From positions 1,869-11,038 of the forward strand of contig DIZT01000337.1 of the NCBI GenBank assembly GCA_002427975.1: a stretch of DNA of 9,170 bases. Direction: 5' to 3'. Below, piece by piece: positions 1 through 7,270 of the stretch. The stretch's first letter is position 1; every line of letters starts with the position of its first letter. Source of the stretch: Micrococcaceae bacterium UBA6021 (lineage in GTDB: Bacteria; Actinomycetota; Actinomycetes; Actinomycetales; Micrococcaceae). A model generated the notes under the pieces. That model worked only from the letters and a program-made list of their open reading frames with translations. It was not told where the DNA came from and did not search any database. The translations under genes were made by a program, and so were the position numbers.

Positions 1-248
1 ACGGCGATGCGGACGTCGACGCCTTCGGCGCGGATCTCCCGCTCGACTAAGTTTCCCAGCGAGTCCGCTCCCACGCGTCCGCACCAGACGGCCTGCACGC
101 CGAGCCGTTGGAGGCCGATGGCCACGTTGGATTCTGAGCCGCCGATGCCCAGGCTCAGGGTGGAGGCATGGGCGAGGGGACCGACCTGGTCAGAACGCAT
201 GAGTGCCATGGTTTCACCGAACGTGAGGACGTAGGGGGCAGCGTTCAC
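1..248 (-). CDS. kdgK: 2-keto-3-deoxygluconate kinase, PfkB family (N-terminal part; gene runs off the window)
   Basis: This is the first 82 codons of a ribokinase/PfkB-fold sugar kinase, read leftward from a GTG at 248-246. The product begins (M)NAAPYVLTFGETMALMRS. Residues about 36-50 carry GIGGSESNVAIGLQRLG, the N-terminal PfkB signature (GG.E.N.A..L.RLG) that contributes to the sugar site; CGRVGADSLGN follows at about 57-67. KDG kinases phosphorylate 2-keto-3-deoxygluconate with ATP to KDPG in the cytoplasm, and the adjacent KDPG aldolase gene supports that substrate over fructose, ribose or tagatose 6-phosphate. The GTG overlaps the aldolase stop as GTGA, and a GGAGGAA Shine-Dalgarno (253-259) sits 4 nt upstream, so the start is well supported and probably translationally coupled. 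The ATP-binding C-terminal half and catalytic Asp lie outside the window. Substrate is inferred; the family call is firm. Confidence 0.87.
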   Translation of the reverse strand, partial: MNAAPYVLTFGETMALMRSDQVGPLAHASTLSLGIGGSESNVAIGLQRLGVQAVWCGRVGADSLGNLVEREIRAEGVDVRIA

Positions 249-931
249 CGGGTTCCTCCGAGCTGGTTTGCGGTCTGGTCGATGAGGTCACGGACCCGCC
301 GGGCTCTCGCCGTAAGTCCCTGCAGGTCTCCGCCTTTGAAGGCGTCGCCCAGCAGCGGACCGCCCAGGCTTACCGCAAGGGCTCCTGCCCTGATCCAGTC
401 CGGGACGTCGTCGATGTCCACGCCGCCTGACGGGATGACCCGGATGTCAGGGAAGGGGCCGCGAAGCTGGGAAACGTAGCCGGGACCAACGGTGGAGGCG
501 GGAAAGACCTTGACGGCGGTGGCGCCCAGTTTCCACCCGGCGTGGAGTTCGGTGGGGGTCAGGCCGCCCGGGTAGACAGCCACGCCGCGGCGGACGCAGG
601 CGGTAATGACGTCCGGATCGGTAACGGGGGTGACGATGTAGGCCGCGCCCAGATCCAGGGCGGTTTCTGCTTCGGCCGCTGCCGTAACGGTTCCGACGCC
701 GATTTCCAGGGCGTCGCCGAACCTCTCCTGCAGGCGGGGCAGTTCGTCCCAGACCCCTGGGGTGCTCAGGGTCAGTTCGATGCTCACCACTCCGCCGCGC
801 TGCAGCGCCTCGATGACCGGAGCGTAGTCCTTGGCGTGGGCGGCGCGGAGGACGGCCACGACCCGTGTGTCAGTGAGGACGGCGGACGGGGCCGGGCGGA
901 AAAGAATGCCTTGGTCGTCGAGGCGCTGCAT
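245..931 (-). CDS. eda: Bifunctional-type KDPG/KHG aldolase (2-dehydro-3-deoxy-phosphogluconate aldolase)
   Basis: A 228-residue class I aldolase of the KDPG/KHG family, slightly longer than the usual ~210 because of a short N-terminal extension. It cleaves 2-keto-3-deoxy-6-phosphogluconate to pyruvate and glyceraldehyde 3-phosphate in the cytoplasm. Visible family marks are SIELTLSTPG with the catalytic Glu at residue 52, GVGTVT at 78-83, YPGGLTPTE at 120-128, the Schiff-base Lys141 in AVKVFPAS, and the phosphate-binding SGG at 168-170 followed by a second Gly-rich strand (SLGGPLLG). The ATG at 931-929 is preceded by GAAGGAA (937-943). The gene lies 81 nt downstream of the transporter gene, beyond a strong hairpin, and its TGA overlaps the kinase GTG. 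A KDPGal aldolase (DgoA-like) is the main alternative, since both share this fold and these residues; the mannonate dehydratase and fructuronate reductase genes in the same operon favour KDPG. Confidence 0.9.
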   Translation of the reverse strand: MQRLDDQGILFRPAPSAVLTDTRVVAVLRAAHAKDYAPVIEALQRGGVVSIELTLSTPGVWDELPRLQERFGDALEIGVGTVTAAAEAETALDLGAAYIVTPVTDPDVITACVRRGVAVYPGGLTPTELHAGWKLGATAVKVFPASTVGPGYVSQLRGPFPDIRVIPSGGVDIDDVPDWIRAGALAVSLGGPLLGDAFKGGDLQGLTARARRVRDLIDQTANQLGGTR

Positions 932-971
932 GAAAGTTCCTTCTGGGTGCTCAGGCGAGAAGTGGTGACGT

Positions 972-1001
972 GCCCGACGGCGGCCGGTGCCGCCGTCGGG
1001 C
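972..1001 (-). terminator. Strong intercistronic hairpin without a U-tract (possible terminator/attenuator or mRNA-stabilising stem)
   Basis: Positions 972-984 and 989-1001 form a perfect 13-bp, almost wholly G+C inverted repeat (arm GCCCGACGGCGGC) around a 4-nt loop. It starts 11 nt after the transporter stop codon in the direction of transcription. The bases that follow the stem in the minus-strand RNA are ACGTCACC, so a classical U-run is absent. It could partly terminate or pause transcription before the aldolase-kinase pair, or protect the upstream mRNA end from 3' exonucleases. Because the aldolase and kinase complete the pathway, full termination seems unlikely unless they have another promoter; I see no convincing one in the remaining 40 nt. 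Confidence 0.5.
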
Positions 1002-1012
1002 CTTCAAGGGGT

Positions 1013-2407
1013 TTACTTGACGTGTTCTGCGACGGTTACGCCGGTCGCTGCGGTGGTTGCCTCGGCGACGGCGTTATAGCTGTGCCTGGCGTCCTCCGGG
1101 TCGGTGAGATCGCGGTTGAGGGTCTCCGGCGAAAGCCGGGTTGCGATGAAGCTGACGAGCATGGTCAAGGACATGTAGATGGCTACAGGGACCCATGAGT
1201 TGCTGAAGAGTCCCAGCAGTCCGGCGCAGATCATCGGGGCGATGCCGCCGCCAATGATTGAGGAGAATTCGCGGCCTAGGGTGACGCCGGCGTAGCGGTA
1301 GCGGCTGCCGAAAATTTCCGGGAAGTAGCTCATGTGCACGCCCACGACGCCCTGGCAGGCAAGGACGAAGCCGACGATGATGACCAGGACGATCGCCAGG
1401 GGAGAGCCGGTGGTCAGCAGCAGGAAGGCAGGTGCCGGGAAGAGGATCAGTGCTCCGGTGATGAGGGAAACGACGCGCCTGCGTCCGATTTTGTCGGACA
1501 GGATTCCGAAGGACACGGCTGCTACGCCGCCGCAGAGTGATCCGATGAGGAGCACGGGGGGAATGAACTTGGGGTCGGTTCCCACCACTGTGATCAGGTA
1601 GGAGGCCATGAACACTTGGATGGTGTAGGACTGGGTGCTCACTCCGAGGTTCATGAGAATCACGCGAAGGACGTTGGCTTTGCCGTTTTTGGCGACTTCC
1701 CTAAGCGGGGCGGGAGGTTCGGTGCGGGCCTGCTTGATTTCTTCAAAGACCGGGGACTCGTCGAGCTTGCGCCGGATGATCAGGGCCGCGACGGTGACAA
1801 AGATGCTGGAGAGGAAGACGAGCCGCCAACCCCACGTCAGCATGTCGTTCGGGGCAAGGGACTGCGCGGCGATCCATACGAGCGCGCCCAGTGCGGTGCC
1901 CGCTGCTGCTCCCACCATGATGAGGGAGGCGAGCTTTCCGCGGGTGCCCGGTGTTGCGGTTTCGGTCAGGAGCGTGGCGCCTCCTGACTGTTCGGCGCCT
2001 GCACCGAAGCCCTGTGCAGCCCGGCAGACGCAGAGCAGGATCGGTGCGAGGACGCCCACCTGCTCGAATGTGGGCAGCAGGCCAATGGCAAGGGTGGCGC
2101 CGCCCATCAGGAGGAGGGTGACCACCAGGACCCATTTGCGGCCGAGGCGGTCGCCGAAGTGTGAGAAGAAGATTCCGCCGAGGGGACGGAAGAGGAAGCC
2201 GACTGCGAAGGTGGTGAAGCTGGCGATCAGCGCGGCAGCGGGGGAGATGTTGGGGAAGAACAGCTTGCTGAAGACCAGCGCCGAGGCGGTGCCGTAGATG
2301 ACGAAGTCATAGAGTTCGAGGGTGGTTCCGATGAGGCCCGCGACGGCGGCCTTCCGGACCTTTTTCTGGTCGACTTCCTTGGGGGGAAAGGGTGCTGCTG
2401 TGGTCAT
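1013..2407 (-). CDS. MHS-family MFS transporter (metabolite:H+ symporter), probable sugar acid importer
   Basis: A 464-residue inner-membrane protein with about 12 hydrophobic segments, typical of the metabolite:H+ symporter branch of the major facilitator superfamily (ProP, ShiA, KgtP-like). Family marks are ELYDFVIYGTA at 31-41 in helix 1, the loop 2-3 signature FGDRLGRKWVL at 84-93, CRAAQGFGAGAEQSGG at 128-143 in helix 4, GWRLVFLSS at 193-201, ESPVFEEIK at 217-225 entering the central cytoplasmic loop, SDKIGRRR at 304-311 (the second-half repeat of the loop motif) and RYRYAGV at 369-375. The substrate is unknown; the operon suggests a hexonate or ketohexonate, imported with protons. I chose the ATG at 2407-2405 because AAAGGAGT (2414-2421) sits 7 nt ahead of it; the ATG two codons upstream is too close to that site, and the longer form from 2464 adds a polar stretch unlike the family. 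The C terminus is soluble and lacks the ProP coiled coil. Confidence 0.88.
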   Translation of the reverse strand: MTTAAPFPPKEVDQKKVRKAAVAGLIGTTLELYDFVIYGTASALVFSKLFFPNISPAAALIASFTTFAVGFLFRPLGGIFFSHFGDRLGRKWVLVVTLLLMGGATLAIGLLPTFEQVGVLAPILLCVCRAAQGFGAGAEQSGGATLLTETATPGTRGKLASLIMVGAAAGTALGALVWIAAQSLAPNDMLTWGWRLVFLSSIFVTVAALIIRRKLDESPVFEEIKQARTEPPAPLREVAKNGKANVLRVILMNLGVSTQSYTIQVFMASYLITVVGTDPKFIPPVLLIGSLCGGVAAVSFGILSDKIGRRRVVSLITGALILFPAPAFLLLTTGSPLAIVLVIIVGFVLACQGVVGVHMSYFPEIFGSRYRYAGVTLGREFSSIIGGGIAPMICAGLLGLFSNSWVPVAIYMSLTMLVSFIATRLSPETLNRDLTDPEDARHSYNAVAEATTAATGVTVAEHVK

Positions 2408-2413
2408 TTCCAT

Positions 2414-2421
2414 ACTCCTTT
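2414..2421 (-). promoter_or_regulatory. Ribosome binding site deciding the transporter start
   Basis: Read on the minus strand this is AAAGGAGT. The GGAG core (2415-2418) lies 7 nt from the ATG at 2407 and only 1 nt from the ATG at 2413, which supports the MTTAAPF start over the MEM start and over the longer form beginning at 2464. The surrounding gap (2408-2488, 81 nt) otherwise shows nothing I would call a promoter; only a weak 5-bp inverted repeat (2441-2445 with 2458-2462) is visible. Confidence 0.7.
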
Positions 2422-2488
2422 GAATGGATCTGTTGATTGGGTCCCGGCCTGCCCGTAGGGACATTGACGGGGGTGAAGCGGTGAATGG

Positions 2489-3541
2489 TCAGAAAGTGAT
2501 GAGCACTTTGAGGTTGGTGGGGTCGGTGACGGGGGCCGTGAGTGCCTCCGCAGCGCGTTCGAGGGGGAAGGTGGCGGTGATGATGGATGGAAGATCCACG
2601 GCTCCGGAGGAGGCGAGTTCGATCGCTGCGGGGAACGCGTTGGCGTAGCGGAAAGCGGTGACGAGGTCGATTTCGTAGCGCTGGAGGAAGCCGAGTGGAA
2701 TTCCGTCCACGGCTGGCCGGGCCTGGCCGACGACTGTGGCACGTGCGGCCGGCACGAGAGTCCGGATGCCGCCGGCCAATGCGTGCGTGTTGCCGGAGCA
2801 TTCGATCAGGCGGTCCATGTTTTCCAGGTCCAAGGGTGCCGTGGCGGTGTTGATGGTGCGGGTCGCGCCGAATTTCGCCGCGAGGGCGAGGCGGTCGTCG
2901 TTCACATCGGTCACGACGATTTCTGCGGCGCCTTTGGAGGCGGCGACCTGGGAAACGAGGAGCCCGATGGGGCCGGCGCCGGTGATGAGTACCCGGTGCC
3001 CGGCCTGGACCTGCGCCCGTTCGATTGCCCAGACGGCGACGGCGAGCGGCTCGATGGCGGCCCCGATTTCGACCGGAATCGACGCGGGGAGCGCGTGGAC
3101 GGCCGCTTCGGGGACCACCACGTGGCGGGCGAAGAGCCCATCGGTCGGGGGTGAGCCGAAGCAGGTCCCGGAGGGGCATAGGTTGTACCGGCCTGAGATG
3201 CAGGTGGCACAAGTGCGGCACGGAAGCGCGGGTTCGATGACGACGGCGGTGCCCGCGGCTACGCTGGCGTCCGGCCCTGCTGCGATGACCAGTCCGGCGC
3301 CTTCATGCCCCAGAACGGTGGGCTGGGTGAGGACATTGGTGCCGTTACGGCCATCCGCAAAGTAGTGCATGTCGGACCCGCAGATGCCGCCGGAGCGCAT
3401 CTCCACCAGGACGTCGGTGGGGCCGAGGGGGCGCAGGGACTTGTGTTCGATGCGGATGTCCAGCGCCCCGTGCAGGACGGCAGCTTCGGTGGTGGTGGGA
3501 AAGTCGGTGCGGGCGTCAGGCGCGAGGGTTTGGGTGGTCAT
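2489..3541 (-). CDS. Zinc-dependent MDR alcohol dehydrogenase, L-idonate/L-gulonate 5-dehydrogenase-like
   Basis: A 350-residue medium-chain dehydrogenase of the sorbitol/threonine/idonate dehydrogenase group. Catalytic zinc ligands are visible: Cys54 in GGICGSDMHY, His79-Glu80 in LGHEGAG, and Glu164 in AAIEPLAVA. The structural zinc set is Cys108, 111, 114 and 122 with normal spacing. The nucleotide fold carries GAGPIG at 188-193 and Asp212 after the second strand (VVTDVNDDR), which usually means NAD+ over NADP+. IdnD and RspB-type relatives oxidise the C5 hydroxyl of L-idonate (to 5-keto-D-gluconate) or L-gulonate (to D-fructuronate). A fructuronate reductase gene directly upstream makes the L-gulonate reaction the more economical reading here, but L-idonate or another polyol cannot be excluded. 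The ATG overlaps the upstream stop as ATGA, with GGAG 7 nt upstream, so translation is probably coupled. Confidence 0.86.
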   Translation of the reverse strand: MTTQTLAPDARTDFPTTTEAAVLHGALDIRIEHKSLRPLGPTDVLVEMRSGGICGSDMHYFADGRNGTNVLTQPTVLGHEGAGLVIAAGPDASVAAGTAVVIEPALPCRTCATCISGRYNLCPSGTCFGSPPTDGLFARHVVVPEAAVHALPASIPVEIGAAIEPLAVAVWAIERAQVQAGHRVLITGAGPIGLLVSQVAASKGAAEIVVTDVNDDRLALAAKFGATRTINTATAPLDLENMDRLIECSGNTHALAGGIRTLVPAARATVVGQARPAVDGIPLGFLQRYEIDLVTAFRYANAFPAAIELASSGAVDLPSIITATFPLERAAEALTAPVTDPTNLKVLITF

Positions 3542-5070
3542 GGTGTGCTCCGGGTGGTTTGGAGGGAAACGGCGTGGGGTCGGGATGGTGCGCCGGCGTC
3601 GGCGATCGCGGCGACCGGGCCGTGGGTGTGCAGTATGTCGATGAGTTCGCCTGTCCGTTTGATGAACTCCGCGTGGCCGGCCAGTTCGTCGCCGAGGAGG
3701 TGGTGTTCGGCTAGGACGCGTTCGGCCAGTTCCTTGCCGGAGCGGGACTGGGCTGCCAATGTCGAGAGCAGGCCGCGGGCCGGGTCTTCCATGGCCGCGG
3801 CCTGGGCGCCTGGGTCAAACCCGTTGAGCGGTGCGATGCAGGTCAGGTACGCGGCAGTGGTGAGCGCCAGCAGGTGGGGGACATGTCCGCCGGCCAGCAG
3901 CTGCAGCGCCGGAAGCGGGATGCGCTGGCGGAGTTTGACGGATCCGTCGGTGCCGACCTGGCTGGTCCGGTGGCCCAGGGACGTGTTCCGCCAGCGGGAA
4001 AAGAGCTGTTCCTCGTAGGCGTCAACGTCCACCCCGGCCGGCACCGAGACGCTGGGAAGGTATTCGTTCCGCAGCACCGAGCGGGCGGCCAGTTCGATGT
4101 GGGTGTGTGCGACTGAGTCCGGGATGGTGACAGCGCCGGAGAGGGCTCCCAGGTAGGCGATGAGCGAATGGGTGCCGTTGAGGAGTCGGACTTTGAGCTG
4201 TTCGTAGCCGGCGACTTCGTTGGAGAACACCGCCCCGCCGGCTTCCCACTCCGGGCGCCCGGCGATGAAGGTGTCTTCCACGATCCACATGGTGAACGGC
4301 TCGGCCGGCACGGGGATGCGGTCCGTGTAGCCACACTCGGCCGCTACGAGGTTGCGGTAGTGGTCCGTCGTAGCAGGCACAATCCGGTCCACCATGGAGG
4401 ACGGAAAGCTGGTGCAGTTGTCGATGTACGCCAGGGTTTCGGTGGCTTCGTCGGGGGAGAGCAGTGAGGCGAATTCGAGGATCAGCCGCTGCGTGTGGTG
4501 GCCGTTGTCCGCGAGGTTGTCGCAGCTGAGGATGGTGACGGGGTCTGCGTGCGTCCTGGCCCTGTGCTGCAGGCCGCGGACAATCTGTCCGATGGGCGTC
4601 CTGGGCGGTCCGGCATTGACGAGGTCGTGCCGGATGGCCGGGGCCTGCAGGTTCAGGGACCCGGTAGCTGGCGTGTAGTGGTAGCCGTTTTCAGTCACCG
4701 TCAGGGAGACGATGCGTGTCGCGGCGTCCGCAATGGCCTTGACCACACGGTCCGGATTGTCGGACGCCGTGAAGGCATCAGCGTGGACCCGGGGAATCGA
4801 AAACTTTGAACCTTCAGGCGAGATCTCCACGACTGTGTAGAGCATGTCCTGGGCGTGCATGGCGTCCGGGATGGCTGAGGACCGGCTGGAGATGCCGGTG
4901 ATGCCCCAGTCCCCGCCGTGGGCTGCGACGGCTGCGTCGGTGTAGACGGCCTGGTGGGCGCGGTGGAAGTTGCCCAGGCCGAGATGGACGATGCCGGGGG
5001 CCGGGGCGGCTTGCCGCCGCAGGATTCCGGGCATGGTGGCGGAGAGCCGGGGAAGGCTGGAGGGATTCAT
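3538..5070 (-). CDS. uxuB: Mannitol dehydrogenase family oxidoreductase, probable fructuronate reductase (D-mannonate oxidoreductase)
   Basis: A 510-residue polyol-specific long-chain dehydrogenase (mannitol dehydrogenase Rossmann plus C-terminal domains). The N-terminal dinucleotide site is IVHLGLGNFHRAHQAVYTD (27-45). Conserved blocks CDNLADNGH (183-191), PSSMVDRIVP (223-232) and the catalytic Lys-x4-Asn-x2-His set, Lys293, Asn298 and His301 in QLKVRLLNGTHS, are all present, so the enzyme looks intact. Members interconvert D-fructuronate and D-mannonate (UxuB), D-tagaturonate and D-altronate (UxaB), or D-fructose and D-mannitol using NAD(H). The mannonate dehydratase gene immediately upstream, with only 3 nt between them, points to D-fructuronate -> D-mannonate. 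A Shine-Dalgarno-like GAAGGA lies at 5081-5086, inside the end of the upstream gene and 10 nt from the ATG. The stop overlaps the zinc dehydrogenase start (ATGA). A true mannitol or arabinitol dehydrogenase is the alternative. Confidence 0.88.
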   Translation of the reverse strand: MNPSSLPRLSATMPGILRRQAAPAPGIVHLGLGNFHRAHQAVYTDAAVAAHGGDWGITGISSRSSAIPDAMHAQDMLYTVVEISPEGSKFSIPRVHADAFTASDNPDRVVKAIADAATRIVSLTVTENGYHYTPATGSLNLQAPAIRHDLVNAGPPRTPIGQIVRGLQHRARTHADPVTILSCDNLADNGHHTQRLILEFASLLSPDEATETLAYIDNCTSFPSSMVDRIVPATTDHYRNLVAAECGYTDRIPVPAEPFTMWIVEDTFIAGRPEWEAGGAVFSNEVAGYEQLKVRLLNGTHSLIAYLGALSGAVTIPDSVAHTHIELAARSVLRNEYLPSVSVPAGVDVDAYEEQLFSRWRNTSLGHRTSQVGTDGSVKLRQRIPLPALQLLAGGHVPHLLALTTAAYLTCIAPLNGFDPGAQAAAMEDPARGLLSTLAAQSRSGKELAERVLAEHHLLGDELAGHAEFIKRTGELIDILHTHGPVAAIADAGAPSRPHAVSLQTTRSTP

Positions 5071-5073
5071 GGG

Positions 5074-6291
5074 TTACCAGTCCTTCATGGAGCCGTCGAG
5101 CTCACGGGCGATGGGCAGGTACGCCTGCTTGTAGGGGAAGCGGGCTGCCGCAGCCTCGTCCACGTGGACTCCGAGGCCGGGTTCTTCTCCCGGGTGGAGG
5201 TAGCCGTCCTCGAATCGGAAACTGGACTGGAAGACTTCGGACACCCGGGGGTCGTAGCCCATGTATTCCTGGATGGCGAAGTTGCTGGTGGCCAGGCCGA
5301 GGTGCAGGGAGGCGGAGAGGTTGATCGGTGAGACGTCTGAGGGGCCGTGCGGGGCGCCCTTGATCTGGTAGACCTCGGCCAGTGCCAGGATTTTGCGGAC
5401 GTGGGAGATGCCTCCGGCGTGGACGACGGCGGTGCGGATGAAATCGATGAGCCGTTCGGTGATGAGCAGCTCGCAGTCCCAGACGGTGTTGAAGACTTCG
5501 CCGATGGCCAGGGGGATGGTGGTCTGCTGGCGAAGGGTGCGAAGCAGCCGCTGGTTTTCGGCCGGGGTCACATCTTCGAGCCAGAACAGGTCCACGTCTT
5601 CCAAGGACCGGGCCAGACGGGCGGCTTCGGTGGGGTTCAGGCGGTGGTGGACGTCGTGGAGCAGTTTCAGCTCGGGGCCCACGTGCTCGCGGACCGCGGA
5701 GAGGATCTTGGGGGCATGGCGCAGGTAGGCGGACGTGTCCCAGTCCTCTTCGACCGGTCCGGCGCCGCGGCCGGCAGGTTCATAGCTGGCGGCGCCCTTG
5801 GTGACGCCGTAGACCTTGTCCAGGCCCGGAACGCCGGACTGGGCGCGGACGGCCCGGAAGCCCTGTTCGCGTCGCCGGTCTACGGAGTCAATAAGTTCGG
5901 GGAGGTCCCAGCCTGTGGCGTGGGTGTAGGTGAGGATCTTGTCGCGGGCTGCGCCGCCGAGGAGCTGGTAGACGGGCACGTCCAGGGCCTTGCCTTTGAT
6001 GTCCCACAGGGCGAGGTCGATGGCGCCGATGGCGGCCATGGTCACTGGCCCGCGGCGCCAGTACGCACCGCGGTAGAAGTACTGCCAGGTGTCCTCGATC
6101 CGGTCCGCGTCCCGTCCGAGCAGTGCAGGGGCGAGGTGGTCCCGGAGGTAGCTGGCGACCGAGAGTTCGCGGCCGTTGAGGGTGGCGTCGCCCCAGCCGA
6201 CGATGCCGTCGTCGGTGGTGATCTTCAGGGTGACGAAGTTGCGGCTGGGGCTGGTAACAAGGACGTCGACGTCGACGATTTTTCGGGTCAT
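5074..6291 (-). CDS. manD: D-mannonate dehydratase, ManD subgroup of the enolase superfamily
   Basis: A 405-residue (beta/alpha)7beta-barrel dehydratase of the mandelate racemase/enolase type, of full family length. It removes water from D-mannonate (some members D-gluconate) to give 2-keto-3-deoxy-D-gluconate and needs Mg2+. ManD marks visible are GDATLNGRELSVASYL (34-49), YRGAYWRRGPVTM (73-85), His124 in TYTHATGW, Arg149 and the mobile-loop Tyr161 in DKVYGV. Metal ligands are Asp213 (LHDVHHRLNP, with His215), Glu239 (FWLEDV) and Glu265 (IGEVFN). The barrel ends with His315 and Asp319 (HGPSDVSP), Glu342 (QEYMGYD) and the C-terminal Trp405. The start is fixed by the conserved opening RKIVDVDVLVTSP. 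No Shine-Dalgarno precedes the ATG (GTGATTTCCCG), but it overlaps the hydroxyacid dehydrogenase TGA as ATGA, so translation likely depends on coupling. The residue pattern after His315 (Gly-Pro) bears on whether this is a high- or low-efficiency member. Confidence 0.92.
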   Translation of the reverse strand: MTRKIVDVDVLVTSPSRNFVTLKITTDDGIVGWGDATLNGRELSVASYLRDHLAPALLGRDADRIEDTWQYFYRGAYWRRGPVTMAAIGAIDLALWDIKGKALDVPVYQLLGGAARDKILTYTHATGWDLPELIDSVDRRREQGFRAVRAQSGVPGLDKVYGVTKGAASYEPAGRGAGPVEEDWDTSAYLRHAPKILSAVREHVGPELKLLHDVHHRLNPTEAARLARSLEDVDLFWLEDVTPAENQRLLRTLRQQTTIPLAIGEVFNTVWDCELLITERLIDFIRTAVVHAGGISHVRKILALAEVYQIKGAPHGPSDVSPINLSASLHLGLATSNFAIQEYMGYDPRVSEVFQSSFRFEDGYLHPGEEPGLGVHVDEAAAARFPYKQAYLPIARELDGSMKDW

Positions 6292-7268
6292 CGGGAAATC
6301 ACTACATTCTTCAGTGGTTCGTTCTTGGACAGTCGGGCGATGTTTTCCGCGATCTCGAGGGCCCGGCCGCGGAAGGTTTCGGCGGTGACGCCGGAGGAGT
6401 GCGGGGTCATGATGATGTTGTCGAGCCGGTCAAACGGCAGCGCGGATGGCACACCGCGTCCGTCCGTACCGGGGTACTGGTACCAGACGTCCACAGCTGC
6501 GCCGGAGATCCGGCGCTCCTTCAGGGCTTCGTACAGCGCGGCCTCGTCAAGGACAGGGCCCCGGGCAACGTTGACGACCTGTCCCTTCGGGCCGAGGCTG
6601 TCAAGTTCTTCAGCGCCCACCAGCGATGTCGTGTCGGTGCTCAGCGGGATGCTCACGAGGAGAATGTCGGATTCAGTGAGTGCTTCGTTGAGGCGGTCGG
6701 TGGTCCCGGCCCAGCGCAGGCCGTTTTTCTTGGGGTCCACGCTGCCGCTTCGGGTGATAGCGATGCCTTCGGCCCCGAAGGCCTGAAGGAGCTTCCAGGC
6801 GGCGCTGCCGATGTGGCCGAATCCGAGGAACGTTACAACCGCTCCGCGGAGCGTTTCCGGTTGGGCGATGTCCTGGGAATACACGGAGGAAGACCAGATG
6901 CCGCTGCGGAGGGCCGCGTCCTGGCCAAGCAGGTTCCGGCGGAGGGCCACCAGGGCGGCGGCGATGTACTCGGCGATGGAGCCTTCATGATGGAAGGTAT
7001 TGGCGCATACCGCGCCCGCTGGCAAGGCGTCAGCTTCGATACCGTCGTAGCCTGCCCCGGCGACATGCACCAGGCGAAGATTGCGGGCCTGTGCGCCCAT
7101 GGCCTCGGTGAACCTGGGTCCCACGTAGACATCGGCGTCCTTGAGGTCAGTGAGGACCGAATGCTCATTCCAGCTGTCGTGCCAGGACGTGAGGGCACCG
7201 GCGGGGAGCGCCGACTCCAGGGTGGCCCGCTGGGGCATCAGGTTGGGGTCTGCAATGACAATTCTCAT
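6288..7268 (-). CDS. D-isomer-specific 2-hydroxyacid dehydrogenase, possible 2-ketoaldonate reductase
   Basis: A 326-residue cytoplasmic NAD(P)-linked oxidoreductase that would interconvert a 2-keto acid and its D-2-hydroxy acid. The nucleotide loop is FLGFGHIGSAAW with GFGHIG at 149-154. After strand 2 the sequence is ITRSGS (171-176): Arg173-Ser174 in place of the usual Asp suggests NADPH. Catalytic Arg236 lies in VNVARGPVLDE and His290 in IMTPHSSG. The usual Glu of the Arg-Glu-His triad, five residues after the DV motif, is not there: the stretch reads DVWYQYPGTDGRG (260-272), placing Tyr265 at that position with Gln264 beside it. The substrate is unknown; 2-keto-L-gulonate, 2-keto-D-gluconate, hydroxypyruvate or glyoxylate are all possible. 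The gene starts 2 nt after the regulator stop, with AAGGAAA at 7275-7281, and its stop overlaps the manD start. Confidence 0.85.
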   Translation of the reverse strand: MRIVIADPNLMPQRATLESALPAGALTSWHDSWNEHSVLTDLKDADVYVGPRFTEAMGAQARNLRLVHVAGAGYDGIEADALPAGAVCANTFHHEGSIAEYIAAALVALRRNLLGQDAALRSGIWSSSVYSQDIAQPETLRGAVVTFLGFGHIGSAAWKLLQAFGAEGIAITRSGSVDPKKNGLRWAGTTDRLNEALTESDILLVSIPLSTDTTSLVGAEELDSLGPKGQVVNVARGPVLDEAALYEALKERRISGAAVDVWYQYPGTDGRGVPSALPFDRLDNIIMTPHSSGVTAETFRGRALEIAENIARLSKNEPLKNVVISR

Positions 7269-7270
7269 GA

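Noticed and set aside
1013..2464. Longer transporter reading starting at 2464
   Set aside because: The extra 19 residues are polar and unlike the family, and the clear Shine-Dalgarno serves the ATG at 2407.
2307..3221. Minus-strand open frame of 304 codons overlapping the zinc dehydrogenase and transporter genes
   Set aside because: Arg/Pro/His-rich translation typical of an out-of-frame read of GC-rich genes; it crosses a gene boundary between two well-supported proteins.
5347..6786. Long plus-strand open frame of 479 codons opposite manD and the hydroxyacid dehydrogenase gene
   Set aside because: It spans two strongly recognised genes on the other strand, has Gly/Val/Asp-rich low-information composition, and resembles no family; such antisense frames are expected in high-GC coding DNA.
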